Notes: generated by a model not told the origin, from the letters alone. A stretch of DNA of 64,000 bases from Pseudomonadota bacterium (GCA_023412495.1 JAEYNP010000080.1:248001-312000); one strand, 5' to 3'; shown: positions 1-7,626, numbered from the stretch's first letter. Program-made: numbers and translations.

Positions 1-585
1 CTCGCCATTGTTCATAAGGAGCGGAGTCAACAGGGAGGCATCGTCAGCTATGGACTCCATATAGAAGACCTGCTCGGCTGCGCTGACATTGGCCTGGTCC
101 ATGGCGTTTTTCACCGCAATCAGCGCGTCAGGGCCGGAGAGCCGCTGCAGCTCGTCGGCGGTCAACCCGACCTTGGGCGCGACATTTTCAAAGAAGTCAG
201 CAAACTCCCCGCCGCCGGTGGCGATGAAATCACCCAATTTATCCTGAATGTCCTTGCCAATATCAGAAAACTTCTCAGCGGACACCCCTACGGACTCCGC
301 GGCGAAGGCATATTCACGAAACTCGCCGCTACCCATCTTCGCCAGCCGGGCGAGGTTCTCCATCTCCTTTGCCTCTCTGGCAGAAGTGAGAACCAAGGCG
401 CCGCCGGCGGCAACCAGGGCGCCAGTGGCGGTAATAAGACCGGTTGCCGCCGAGGTCATTGAGCCGAGCGACATGGTCCCCTTCTTGCCTACGGATTCAA
501 CCTGGTTGCCGAACCTGTTGACGGACGAAACCGCGCCTTGATCGTCAACCTTGATGTCGATATTGATCGTGCTGGAATTGCTCAT
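1..585 (-). CDS. Phage tail tape-measure protein, N-terminal part (runs off the left edge)
   Basis: The open frame starts at the ATG at 585 and runs through base 1 without a stop, giving 195 visible codons. The product begins MSNSSTINIDIKVDDQGAVS. It continues with a Gly/Ala-rich hydrophobic stretch (about residues 48-68) and an amphipathic segment containing EMENLARLAKMGSGEF and DIGKDIQDKLGDFIATGGGEF. That start, with a beta-like head followed by helical repeats, is characteristic of lambdoid and Mu-like tape-measure proteins, which set tail length and span the tail tube. An upstream GGGGG-like purine run could serve as the ribosome site. It is the only clear virion gene seen, so the element encodes a tail or derives from a tailed phage. 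Confidence 0.75.
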   Translation of the reverse strand, partial: MSNSSTINIDIKVDDQGAVSSVNRFGNQVESVGKKGTMSLGSMTSAATGLITATGALVAAGGALVLTSAREAKEMENLARLAKMGSGEFREYAFAAESVGVSAEKFSDIGKDIQDKLGDFIATGGGEFADFFENVAPKVGLTADELQRLSGPDALIAVKNAMDQANVSAAEQVFYMESIADDASLLTPLLMNNGE

Positions 586-749
586 GCGTTCCCCCGAGGT
601 ACTTGGTGTTTATTTATGCAAAACTTTGTTACGTCCGGTTTAATATGGTGCTGTTTTCGTGAAATTCAGGCCACATATCCACCCCTCAAAAAGCGGAACC
701 GGAACCCCCTATATTTTGGCCTGTAACTAGCGACAGGCCGCAACGCGAA

Positions 750-905
750 TCAACCCTCAGTAGCAGGCCCCGGGAGGGACCCGTGATTCTGTTTTCCTAA
801 AGCGGGCGGCCTGGCAATGAGTGAGTCCAGGCCGCCCTTAATGAAAAGGAATATCACCCGCAGCCGCAAACAGCTGAAAGAACGGTAACGCCTGTCATCG
901 CTCAT
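750..905 (-). CDS. Possible 51-residue phage small ORF
   Basis: A 51-codon frame (MSDDRRYRSFSCLRLRVIFL... ending GPATEG) fills part of the 378-base gap between the tape-measure start and the next phage gene. It has a basic N-terminus followed by a short hydrophobic stretch. No strong ribosome site precedes the ATG, and the 804-837 inverted repeat lies inside the frame. I do not recognise the product. It may be non-coding; it is listed because nothing else explains the gap. Confidence 0.25.
   Translation of the reverse strand: MSDDRRYRSFSCLRLRVIFLFIKGGLDSLIARPPALGKQNHGSLPGPATEG
804..837. terminator. GC-rich hairpin, possible terminator
   Basis: A perfect 11-bp inverted repeat (GGGCGGCCTGG and its complement) with a 12-base loop lies between the 177-residue phage gene and the tape-measure gene. 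On the minus strand it is followed by GCTTT only, so termination would be weak. It could instead be a processing or attenuation hairpin between middle and tail genes. Confidence 0.4.
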
Positions 906-963
906 GCGGGGTACTGCACCGGCCTCAGCAATTCAATTGGCGGGCGCCGGTTTTCACAGCGGG

Positions 964-1497
964 CTATAGCGACTTAGAAGCAAATATAGCCGGCGTATTA
1001 CTGCCTGTGTTTTGTGGGGAAAGCTGCGCTGCCTGGTCAAGCCAGGCCTTCAACTCTGCAATCTCCACCTCGATCACCGCCAGTTCCTCCTGGCGTTCCG
1101 CTCTGGTTGGTCCCACCTCTTCCGGCCACTCCCATTTCTCCATGGCCTCGACGATCACCGCATTGATTTGTTTTCCGAAAAGAACATGCCAGACGTCGTT
1201 CGGAATGTCGTTGGTCCCCATGGGCCAGCTAAGCGGCGTGTCGTTGATCCCCCGGATTTTAAGGGGTGACATTGGCTCATGGATGCGAGCCTTGTATTTC
1301 ATAAACAGCCGGTGCGACAAATCGTTCTCCCGAAGCGACTGCTCCTCTAGAACCATGGCGATAAAGTCGCTTTTGGGTAGCGGCTTATTGGTGAGCTCTT
1401 GCCTTCGCTGCAACAGCATGTCGAGCCGTGCCTGTACGTTCTCTTTTTCCTTGACTATCTTGGCTATGGCCTTGTTTACCTGTGACAAATCAAGCAT
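964..1497 (-). CDS. Hypothetical phage protein with coiled-coil ends
   Basis: This is a 177-residue protein of unrecognised family. Residues 1-35 form a charged heptad-like helix, and residues 133-160 (RAERQEELAVIEVEIAELKA) form a second one, flanking a proline- and tryptophan-rich middle. The start is supported by GGAGGTGTAAC immediately before the ATG. It follows the 135-residue gene by 13 bases, so the two are co-transcribed. Its place just upstream of the tape-measure gene suggests a tail-assembly or structural role, but nothing in the sequence proves that. Confidence 0.6.
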   Translation of the reverse strand: MLDLSQVNKAIAKIVKEKENVQARLDMLLQRRQELTNKPLPKSDFIAMVLEEQSLRENDLSHRLFMKYKARIHEPMSPLKIRGINDTPLSWPMGTNDIPNDVWHVLFGKQINAVIVEAMEKWEWPEEVGPTRAERQEELAVIEVEIAELKAWLDQAAQLSPQNTGSNTPAIFASKSL

Positions 1498-1510
1498 GTT
1501 ACACCTCCAG

Positions 1511-1918
1511 TTATAAGTTTAACATCTGTTTGATTTTGTTCGTTCTTTGGTCCTTGATAGACCCGCCCAGCACGCCCTTACGGATACCGAACATGATTAT
1601 CATGCCAGAAAGGTACTCTTCGTTAGGCAAACTGCTCCTATCGCCCTCCTCATACGTGGCCAACAGCCCCTTACGCCTCTCGCTGGTTATATCAGTCTCC
1701 CCGCCATTTCTGGCCAACAGCCCGGTTGCCAGTTTGGCGGCAAGGAACCGGTGTGTGGTTTCGTCCGGGCACTCAGCTGTGAGCTTGACCATGTTTTCGG
1801 CAAAGGCTCGTAAGGTCTCGACTAAATTGCTCTTACTTGTGTAGCTCAGACAGGCCTCGAGATGTTGCTCGGCCCGGTTGGCGTCCCTTTCCATTACTGC
1901 TTCAACTTTTTGTGACAT
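1511..1918 (-). CDS. Hypothetical phage protein, paralogue of the 112-residue gene at 2284-2622
   Basis: A 135-residue product if translation begins at MSQKVEAVMERD, where GAGGTAAAT precedes the ATG; a longer in-frame start at 1954 lacks a ribosome site. The middle, LRAFAENMVKLTAECPDET, closely resembles LTAIAESFIGLTAECPDKL in the gene two positions upstream. In both, an Ala/Leu-rich helix follows. The family is not recognised. The shared 'LTAECPD' core and close linkage point to an old tandem duplication within the element. Confidence 0.6.
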   Translation of the reverse strand: MSQKVEAVMERDANRAEQHLEACLSYTSKSNLVETLRAFAENMVKLTAECPDETTHRFLAAKLATGLLARNGGETDITSERRKGLLATYEEGDRSSLPNEEYLSGMIIMFGIRKGVLGGSIKDQRTNKIKQMLNL

Positions 1919-1963
1919 ATTTACCTCATGGTTGTTGTTGTGCCAGGTGCCCAATGCCCTGGC

Positions 1964-2287
1964 TTATACTTCGCTCATCACTTGTCCCTCGCGGAACGAA
2001 GAAAGAGTGATCGTGATCACCGCACCATCGTCCTTCACGTTCTCAACGGTGTAAGTGGTGCCGTCAAAGTTCAGCTTTTTTCTCTTCTCCGGGAAAGAGA
2101 TATCGGTTTTTTTGACCATGACCTCAAACATCGTGACCTTTGTGCCGTCGAGAGGAGATCGGCCGGTGTTTTTGACGCCTACGATACACACGAGGTCGGG
2201 GACACCGTTTATCATGTGCTTGGTGGCGATGCCGTTCAGATCGAAGATGGTATCGAGCAGCTCGGCAACTATATCGGCTGGGATCAT
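1964..2287 (-). CDS. Hypothetical phage protein, possibly head-tail joining type
   Basis: A 107-residue product starting at MIPADIVAELLDTIFD. GGAGGGTGCA precedes this ATG, which overlaps the stop of the upstream gene as ATGA, indicating translational coupling. After a short N-terminal helix the protein is mostly predicted beta (GTKVTMFEVMVKK; NFDGTTYTVENVKDDGAVIT). That layout, and position between replication and tail genes, recalls small head-tail or tail-attachment proteins, but no diagnostic motif is visible and the assignment is tentative. Confidence 0.55.
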   Translation of the reverse strand: MIPADIVAELLDTIFDLNGIATKHMINGVPDLVCIVGVKNTGRSPLDGTKVTMFEVMVKKTDISFPEKRKKLNFDGTTYTVENVKDDGAVITITLSSFREGQVMSEV

Positions 2288-2622
2288 TGCACCCTCCACG
2301 GAAACCTGGTCTCGGGCGGCGCCATATTTTTAAGGGCGTCCTGTAGACTTACAGCGCCGGCAGCCTCGTCGAGTACTTGAGAAACAAACGCCAGAGCCAG
2401 GCCGTATTTCGTCAGCTTGTCCGGACACTCTGCCGTCAACCCGATAAATGATTCAGCTATGGCCGTTAGAGCGGCCTGCAACTCTCCGACGGTCGCCGCT
2501 TCCATCTTGGCAATGGTTATGGCTGCCACTGCATGAACTGCTTCCTCCGTTGCAGAAAGGACCTTGACTTTCAGCCCCTCTTTCGGTGTTGCTGTTTTGG
2601 TTCTGGTCTGCCGCTTTTTCAT
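2284..2622 (-). CDS. Hypothetical phage protein carrying the LTAECPD motif
   Basis: 112 residues. It opens with a Lys/Arg/Thr-rich tail (MKKRQTRTKTATPKEG), continues into Ala-rich helices, and contains the LTAECPD core shared with the gene at 1511-1918. GAGGG lies 7 bases before the ATG. The stop codon overlaps the next gene's start. The function is unknown; the paired paralogues flanking a third small gene suggest an assembly or regulatory module within the phage. Confidence 0.6.
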   Translation of the reverse strand: MKKRQTRTKTATPKEGLKVKVLSATEEAVHAVAAITIAKMEAATVGELQAALTAIAESFIGLTAECPDKLTKYGLALAFVSQVLDEAAGAVSLQDALKNMAPPETRFPWRVQ

Positions 2623-2673
2623 TTTTAACCCTCATTGTGTGCTAGGTGTCTTAACGGGACATATGGGACGGCT

Positions 2674-4239
2674 CTAAAGAGCCTTGTCCCGGTTTGTCCC
2701 GGCTAAAGCAGGACACGGCGGGACATTTGTCCCGAATTGTCCCGATTGTCCCGGTACTACAAACGGCCAATATTGATCATCCCGGCAGGATACGTGTCCC
2801 GCATTGACGAGCTCTTTCCTGGCCCTTTGAAATGCCTTTTTTTTGGCTTCTTGTGATCCTTCTGTGGACCGGGAATAGAATTCCGCCCGCCACGTCTCGA
2901 GGTGGACGTAATCCAGGTCACCAGTGACATGTTCCAGGGCTCTTAAGGCAGTGACGTTATTTGCAGAAAGTTTTTTGTGAGGCTTGGCCGGGGCCTCTGT
3001 TTCCGTGAATACCAGGGACACAATAGGCCGACCGTCCTCGTCAACTTCCCCCAGCTCAATCTTCTCAGCAACAAGATGAAGGTCAGCCGGTGGCTCTGTG
3101 TCTTTTGCTTTGGTGCAACACAAGATCCGGGTTTCTCCGCTGACAGAGAGACGATATTCAGCGTCAAGGGCGGCCCGGAAGGCGGACGATCCGCGGCTAC
3201 GGGAATCATCACCAAGACCGCTGTGGTGGACAACGAGCACAGCGCAAGCGTATAAGCTTCTGATCTTGTCAAGAGCGGCAACAAAGGTGGACATGTCCCG
3301 CGAGCTATTCTCGTCGCCGGGACCGAAACAGCGGGCGAGGGTATCAACACAGACGGCAACCGGCTGCCCGTGAGCAACTGCCATCTCGTCGATTGCGGCC
3401 ACCAGTTCGGCAACCGCTTCCGGCTCCAACATGGGGACCGATTGATTTGAGGAAAAAAACTTCAAAGACTCGATAGAAACACTGTGCCGAAAGCACCAGG
3501 CTTTTATTCTCCCCGGGAGACCGCTGTAGCCTTCGCCGGCGATGTAAAAGACCGTCCCTCGGCGCTTCACCGGGTTTCCCATCCATTCCTTTTTCCGGGA
3601 GGCGATGCAGAGCAACCAATCGAGAGCGAGAAAACTCTTACCGGAACCGGATCCGCCGAAGATGGAAACCACCGCGTCGGCCGGGAGAAAGTCTTTAATC
3701 AGCCAAGGAAGAGAAAGGCTTCTGGTGGATAGATCGGCAGCCGACACGAAAGCCAGTTTCCCCCGAGCCGGCGCCGCTTCCTCTTGGCTGATCATCTTCC
3801 GGCCGGCGTCCAGAATATCCGCCAATGGTTTACCCTGGTTGAGAAGGGCAATCAGCTGCTTCCGGCTGATCTCGTCAACCAGGACCTGACGCTGTTCCTG
3901 GAGGAAAGTCAGTTGGCCAGAAAGATCGGAGCAAGGGACAGTGTCGTTTTGGAGTCCGGCTATAAAGGAAAGGGGCAATTCAAGCTTGTCGCCAATTTCC
4001 CGCGCCAGGCCGAAGAGGCTTATGTCATCCCCCCGGATGGCCATGGCTTTCATCGCAGAGAACACGATCCGCAGTTGGTGATTGCGGAAGGCCTCCGGCG
4101 AGAGCGCCGCAACCTGCGTGAAAACATCCGGCCGGGTAAGAATCGAGGCGATAACTACCCGTTGCGCCTCGCGGTGCATCTCGTCAAGGTGTACTTGGCT
4201 GATAGGCAAGGATAATGCCGCTTCTATGTTTGCGGTCAT
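2674..4239 (-). CDS. RepA/DnaB-like replicative ATPase (AAA_25 type)
   Basis: 521 residues. Residues about 15-150 resemble a DnaB N-terminal domain (HREAQRVVIASILTRPDVF). Residues about 175-390 form a RecA-fold ATPase with Walker A GGSGSGKS (about 195-202), Walker B AVCVDTLAR (about 295-303) and the VLVVHHSG strand expected of RepA/RSF1010-type hexameric helicases. The C-terminal roughly 90 residues look like a winged-helix region (ERAFQRARKELVNAGHVSCRDDQYWPF-like features). Such proteins load at phage or satellite origins and unwind DNA. It lies 6 bases downstream of the AlpA-like gene, so it belongs to the early operon. A primase domain is not apparent. Confidence 0.8.
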   Translation of the reverse strand: MTANIEAALSLPISQVHLDEMHREAQRVVIASILTRPDVFTQVAALSPEAFRNHQLRIVFSAMKAMAIRGDDISLFGLAREIGDKLELPLSFIAGLQNDTVPCSDLSGQLTFLQEQRQVLVDEISRKQLIALLNQGKPLADILDAGRKMISQEEAAPARGKLAFVSAADLSTRSLSLPWLIKDFLPADAVVSIFGGSGSGKSFLALDWLLCIASRKKEWMGNPVKRRGTVFYIAGEGYSGLPGRIKAWCFRHSVSIESLKFFSSNQSVPMLEPEAVAELVAAIDEMAVAHGQPVAVCVDTLARCFGPGDENSSRDMSTFVAALDKIRSLYACAVLVVHHSGLGDDSRSRGSSAFRAALDAEYRLSVSGETRILCCTKAKDTEPPADLHLVAEKIELGEVDEDGRPIVSLVFTETEAPAKPHKKLSANNVTALRALEHVTGDLDYVHLETWRAEFYSRSTEGSQEAKKKAFQRARKELVNAGHVSCRDDQYWPFVVPGQSGQFGTNVPPCPALAGTNRDKAL

Positions 4240-4245
4240 CGGCGG

Positions 4246-4449
4246 TTATGCCTCAGTCGTAAACAACGGCTTGACGTTGATACGGCAGCTCTCCATGAAT
4301 TTTTCAACGTCTTCCGTCGAATACCGCACTTGCCGCCCTACCTTGTGATAAGGGATTCCGCGCCCGTGTAACCTATCTTTACGCAATGCTGGCAGAGATC
4401 GACCTGTGATTTCTGAAACTGCTCTGTCTGAAAGGTATTTTTTTCCCAT
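4246..4449 (-). CDS. AlpA/excisionase-like helix-turn-helix protein
   Basis: 67 residues. YLSDRAVSEITGRSLPALRKD is a MerR/AlpA-type helix-turn-helix. It is followed by the winged segment IPYHKVGRQVRYSTEDVEKF, the usual AlpA/Xis pattern with an Arg-Tyr wing and an aromatic helix. These small proteins regulate integrase expression or direct excision of satellite prophages. AGGA precedes the start by about 9 bases. Its position directly ahead of the RepA-like gene fits a switch protein for excision and replication. Confidence 0.75.
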   Translation of the reverse strand: MGKKYLSDRAVSEITGRSLPALRKDRLHGRGIPYHKVGRQVRYSTEDVEKFMESCRINVKPLFTTEA

Positions 4450-4627
4450 TTACAAATCCTGTAATCAACCTTTGACTTTCCCCTTGGGAGAGCGGTAGCC
4501 CCTTGGGTCAATTGTTCTCTTTGATGACAACAGAATACAGCTTTCTTATTAGGGCGCAACAGAAAAAACAACGCAATATCAAGTGGTTAAGTGTCAAAAA
4601 CTGGTTTGAAATAGTGTTAAAAAAGAA

Positions 4628-4662
4628 AAGCCCTGAAAGGCTAAAAACCTAGTCAGGGCTTG
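4628..4662 (-). terminator. Rho-independent terminator after the 184-residue HTH gene
   Basis: On the minus strand, AAGCCCTGA and TCAGGGCTT form a 9-bp stem, followed by TTTTCTTTTTT. It lies about 55 bases downstream of the HTH gene that ends at 4716 and separates that gene from the AlpA/RepA operon. Confidence 0.75.
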
Positions 4663-4674
4663 TGGTTTGAAAAA

Positions 4675-4713
4675 TTGACACCAGTATCAAAAAGTGGTGT
4701 CAATTGGTGTCAA
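4675..4713. promoter_or_regulatory. Inverted and direct TGGTGTCAA repeats (operator or iteron candidate)
   Basis: TTGACACCA (4675-4683) and TGGTGTCAA (4695-4703) form a perfect 9-bp inverted repeat. A third copy, TTGGTGTCAA, follows immediately at 4704-4713. Looser relatives (GTGTCAAAAA, GTGTTAAAAA) occur at about 4590-4623. The cluster sits between the two HTH genes, where an early operator or RepA-type origin would be expected. Confidence 0.4.
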
Positions 4714-4715
4714 AA

Positions 4716-5258
4716 TTATTTTTTTCTGGCGGTCTTTATTTTGATGGAGACAGACCAAGGGAGACACCAAGGGGGGCCTGTGATACCATATTTTTTCATC
4801 CAAACTTTGCAGGTATTCCATTCGCAATCTAGGGCGGCCATAATCTCGTCTTTACCGTTGGCCGCCGGTTCAAGGGTACCAGTATGTTCTTTTCGCGGGA
4901 ATCTAGCTTTCAGGCGAGAATATTCGGTGGGTGAGATACAAAGCTCGTCAACCTCGTGATACCCGGGAAGGTTTTCGGTGCTTCCGCCAATTGGAATCAA
5001 GAAACTGCCGATAGAAAGAACTATTTCGTTACCATCGTCGTCGAAACAACTTTTAATGTATACCCTCTTTTTTATTAAGAATTTTCTTAAATCATCAATA
5101 TGGATTCTGGCAAGGCCCTTATACTTTGCTCTGGCAAGCCATAGGCAGACAGTCAATTCTCCGGCTATAGCCATCCGCAATAATTGCTGTCTTGACACAC
5201 TCCATTCTTGAGCGACCTCATGCAGTGTGTAGAACAGCGTTCGATTTTCTTCGCTCAT
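4716..5258 (-). CDS. Putative phage DNA-binding protein (excisionase/AlpA-like N-terminus)
   Basis: About 180 residues from MSEENRTLFYTLHEVAQEW; an in-frame ATG four codons upstream (5270) is also possible. The segment YTLHEVAQEWSVSRQQLLRMA is a plausible helix-turn-helix, followed by a wing-like ARIHIDDLRKFL. The C-terminal third (GKDEIMAALDCEWNTCKVWM) contains a second helix-turn-helix-like region, and the protein ends in a basic tail. I do not recognise the full-length family. It lies between integrase and the early operon and ends in its own terminator, so a regulator of lysogeny or excision is likely. Confidence 0.55.
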   Translation of the reverse strand: MSEENRTLFYTLHEVAQEWSVSRQQLLRMAIAGELTVCLWLARAKYKGLARIHIDDLRKFLIKKRVYIKSCFDDDGNEIVLSIGSFLIPIGGSTENLPGYHEVDELCISPTEYSRLKARFPRKEHTGTLEPAANGKDEIMAALDCEWNTCKVWMKKYGITGPPWCLPWSVSIKIKTARKK

Positions 5259-5355
5259 ATCTTCACCCATTCAAGACACCCTGAGTAAATCACCGGGCAG
5301 GCCGCAGGGTTTACGGCTTTTCGGGAGCTACCCTAGCCCGATGAATAACTTGAAC

Positions 5356-6492
5356 TTATCCCTTCATCTTAACGATTTTATGTGCTTCTTTCTCTTCGGC
5401 AGCTTTGGTCAATAGATCGCCAGCAATAGCGGAAGCCGCCTTCAGTGTGGTGTCCCGAAGATGGGCATATCTTTGCGTCATAACCGGGCTCTTGTGGGTC
5501 AAGAGGCGCTGAAGAACGTACATGTCCACCTGTCCCGAGCTGGCAAGCTGGCTTGCAAAAACATGCCGCAGGCCATGCAGGGGACGAAAGCTCTTTGGCA
5601 GCCCTGCCCTCTCCCGGATCCGCTTTGATCCCTTCTGAACCGACACGCGCTGTCCGCCATTCTCGCCGGGGAAGACGTATTCAGAGGTCCTGGGGAGCGA
5701 TTCGAGCAATTGCCTGGTCGGATCATTGAGGGGTATATCCATGGCCTTCCCTCCCTTGCTCTGAGCAATTCGAATGAAGCCCCGGTGAAAGTCGATGTCC
5801 TGCCACTTCAACCGAAACAATTCCCCCCTTCTCATTCCGGTGGCCAAGGCCATTTTCATCATGCCAGCAATTATCTTGTTTTCGTCGGCGTCGATCGCCT
5901 CGAGAAGGCGTTGCAGTTGCTCAGGAGTCAAATCCTCCGTCACCTTATTATCCACCTTCGGCATCTGCGGGCGGAACATCAGGCCGGCACACAGGCCCTT
6001 GTTCTGGCCGAAAGCCGCAATCCTTTTCACAAGACCGACAACATGCTTGACCGTTTGCGGGGATCGCTTCTTTGAAAGGTTGATGCGTAGGCGGTCGACA
6101 TCGAGAGGTACGAGTTTGGATGGTTCCTTCTTCCCCAGGGTCGGAGCGATATGGGTCAGATAGCGGTACTCATCGACCTCAAGAGTTTTCGTTTTTGGCC
6201 GATGGCTCTTGTACTCTTCCCAAAGGGCGCTGAAGGTCCATACCTTAATTTTGGCCTTGGCGCGTTCCTCGGCCCTGGTGGCGGTCCTGCCTTCGATCAT
6301 CTCACCGCGCTTGATGTTGGCCTTCGCAGGGGTCATGTCGTCGCGGTACTGCCGTCCGACCATCGCCTCAACCACTTTGCCGTCACGCTTGAAAACGGCA
6401 TAATAGACCTTTTCCGTGCCAGGTCCGCCGACGCGCTTTCTTACCCTGTAGAAGACGCCCGGATAGTTGGTCTTGATCCTCTCGTTTCCCAT
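5356..6492 (-). CDS. int: Tyrosine recombinase (phage integrase)
   Basis: 378 residues. Residues about 80-170 form the SAM-like core-binding domain, and 185-350 the catalytic domain. The catalytic set is visible: Arg221 in ATGMRRGEL, His306/Arg309 in LHGLRH, His333 in LLTHKS and nucleophile Tyr342 in QRYAHL. The N-terminal Arg-rich segment likely contacts arm sites. The gene lies 170 bases from the tRNA-Glu fragment, the usual geometry for an integrase that uses a tRNA 3' end as attB. GAGGT lies 7 bases before the ATG. No truncation is evident, so it may be active. Confidence 0.92.
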   Translation of the reverse strand: MGNERIKTNYPGVFYRVRKRVGGPGTEKVYYAVFKRDGKVVEAMVGRQYRDDMTPAKANIKRGEMIEGRTATRAEERAKAKIKVWTFSALWEEYKSHRPKTKTLEVDEYRYLTHIAPTLGKKEPSKLVPLDVDRLRINLSKKRSPQTVKHVVGLVKRIAAFGQNKGLCAGLMFRPQMPKVDNKVTEDLTPEQLQRLLEAIDADENKIIAGMMKMALATGMRRGELFRLKWQDIDFHRGFIRIAQSKGGKAMDIPLNDPTRQLLESLPRTSEYVFPGENGGQRVSVQKGSKRIRERAGLPKSFRPLHGLRHVFASQLASSGQVDMYVLQRLLTHKSPVMTQRYAHLRDTTLKAASAIAGDLLTKAAEEKEAHKIVKMKG

Positions 6493-6544
6493 CGTCCAAC
6501 CTCACGTTGAATTTTATCCAACCCTATATCCAACCTGTAATGAA

Positions 6545-6592
6545 TAATACAGTGAGATTTGATATCAGTCAATATCAAACAATATCAGATCT
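6545..6592. promoter_or_regulatory. ATATCA repeats beside the attachment site (candidate integrase arm sites)
   Basis: Between integrase and the tRNA fragment, the motif (A/T)ATATCA occurs three times within about 35 bases (GATATCAGTCAATATCAAAC then AATATCAGATC). Regularly spaced short repeats next to att cores commonly bind the integrase N-terminal domain or excisionase. Their assignment here is positional only. Confidence 0.35.
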
Positions 6593-6662
6593 AAGTTACT
6601 GATCATTCAGGGGTATGTGAATTTTCGCCAAGGATTCAGCGGAGATGGTAAAACCAGAAATT

Positions 6663-6711
6663 CCGGCCTCTCACGCCGGTAACAGGGGTTCGAGTCCCCT
6701 TGGGGTCACCA
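6663..6711 (+). tRNA. 3' fragment of tRNA-Glu(CTC), phage attachment site
   Basis: The fragment contains a complete anticodon arm CCGGC-CTCTCAC-GCCGG with anticodon CTC. It continues through the variable region, T arm (AGGGGTTCGAGTCCCCT), acceptor 3' strand TGGGGTCA and an encoded CCA. The bases upstream (6600-6662) do not form the 5' acceptor strand or D arm, so this is not a functional tRNA gene. This is what remains at one end after integration into the 3' half of a tRNA gene; the intact tRNA-Glu should lie at the opposite junction. Confidence 0.85.
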
Positions 6712-6723
6712 ATTAGTATAATC

Positions 6724-6761
6724 AAGGACTTACAGTTAATTCTGTAGGTCCTTTTTTATTG
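6724..6761 (+). terminator. Rho-independent terminator downstream of the tRNA-Glu fragment
   Basis: AAGGACTTACAG and CTGTAGGTCCTT pair over 12 positions (one G-T) with a 6-base loop, followed by TTTTTTATT. This is probably the original tRNA gene's terminator, separated from its promoter by the integration. Confidence 0.85.
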
Positions 6762-6844
6762 CCTTCAGAATTATCCAGCCAAGAACACCCCTGTATTGGT
6801 TTTAACTCTTTTGGGCGACGGCCCTTGGCTTCCCTCGGACTGAG

Positions 6845-6882
6845 GAAAACAAAAAGCCCGATCCTTTCGGGGACCGGGCCTT
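6845..6882 (-). terminator. Rho-independent terminator of the CoA-degradation operon
   Basis: On the minus strand AAGGCCCGGTCC pairs with GGATCGGGCTT and is followed by TTTTGTTTTCC. It lies 14 bases beyond the last gene of the operon that reads leftward from 17448. Confidence 0.85.
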
Positions 6883-6895
6883 GTAAACGGTGACC

Positions 6896-7618
6896 TCACC
6901 CCCTCATGATATCGAGCGGTTCGATCGAGACCACAGGATCGAGCTTGTCCATGACCTCGATTATGTCGCGACACATCCTTTTCTTCATCTCCCCCAAAAC
7001 TCCGCGTTTTTTATGGAAAGACCCGGCATAGGTCACGGCTTCCGCCATGAGCTTGTCTCTGCCGGAGCATGCCCTGACGACAATATGGTGCCGCTCCAAT
7101 TCCGGGGCCGTATATCGATTGCCGGTAAACTGCATTTCCACGAGCTTGTAGGAGGGTATCGCCTTCTTGAGGAGCTCATTCATGCCGAGGAAAAAAGGGA
7201 TTCCGAGATTCACCTCCGGAAAACAGAAGAAGCCGCGGTCTGCTCTCATGAACCGGAAATCGCACGCACAGGCAAGAATCGCCCCGTTACCGTACGCGTG
7301 GCCATTGATAGCGGCGATCGTCGGCATGGGAATGAGCATCAATTTTTTAAAAATATCGTTCATTCCATAGAAGCACTTTTTGATCCGATCCAGTTCCTTA
7401 TTTCGCAGACAGGTCTCGAGCCATCTGACGTCCATTCCCTGGGAGAAATTTTTTTCATCGCTCGAGGTCAGCACCAGGCCGGTTATCGACGTATCGGCGG
7501 CTATCTGGTCCAACAGCCTGTTCATGACCTCGGCAAACTCAAGATTATGCCTGTTTTCACCGTTGTTCATGCTGACGATTGCAACGGTCTCTGCTTTGAT
7601 CCAGGTTACGATAGACAC
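6896..7618 (-). CDS. Enoyl-CoA hydratase/isomerase family protein
   Basis: 240 residues if it starts at the GTG at 7618, which is preceded by AAAGGGTGCT. Longer in-frame starts would lie deep inside the preceding gene. The crotonase fold is shown by SSDEKNFSQGMDVRWL (first oxyanion-hole strand), INGHAYGNGAILACACDFRF (second oxyanion-hole loop) and FCFPEVNLGIPF, whose Glu sits at a catalytic position. It is last in the operon, 8 bases after the GctB/IpdB-like gene. That pairing recalls echA20 beside ipdAB in actinobacterial steroid-ring degradation, although the substrate here is unknown. It acts in the cytoplasm on a CoA ester. Confidence 0.85.
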   Translation of the reverse strand: MSIVTWIKAETVAIVSMNNGENRHNLEFAEVMNRLLDQIAADTSITGLVLTSSDEKNFSQGMDVRWLETCLRNKELDRIKKCFYGMNDIFKKLMLIPMPTIAAINGHAYGNGAILACACDFRFMRADRGFFCFPEVNLGIPFFLGMNELLKKAIPSYKLVEMQFTGNRYTAPELERHHIVVRACSGRDKLMAEAVTYAGSFHKKRGVLGEMKKRMCRDIIEVMDKLDPVVSIEPLDIMRG

Positions 7619-7626
7619 AGCACCCT

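Larger units (their letters stand above)
1..6711. mobile_element. Integrated phage-like element, right end (other end outside the window)
   Basis: All genes from the tape-measure fragment to the integrase lie on the minus strand. Their content is typical of a temperate phage or phage satellite: tape-measure protein, small phage genes, RepA/DnaB-like ATPase, AlpA-type DNA-binding protein and tyrosine recombinase. The boundary is set by a 3' fragment of tRNA-Glu at 6663-6711, directly beside the integrase gene. Beyond it lies a metabolic operon with no phage genes. The left junction, expected to carry the intact tRNA-Glu, is outside the window, so element size and completeness are unknown. Confidence 0.85.

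Noticed and set aside
6640..6711. A complete tRNA-Glu gene
   Set aside because: Bases before 6663 cannot form the D arm or the 5' acceptor strand that should pair with TGGGGTCA.
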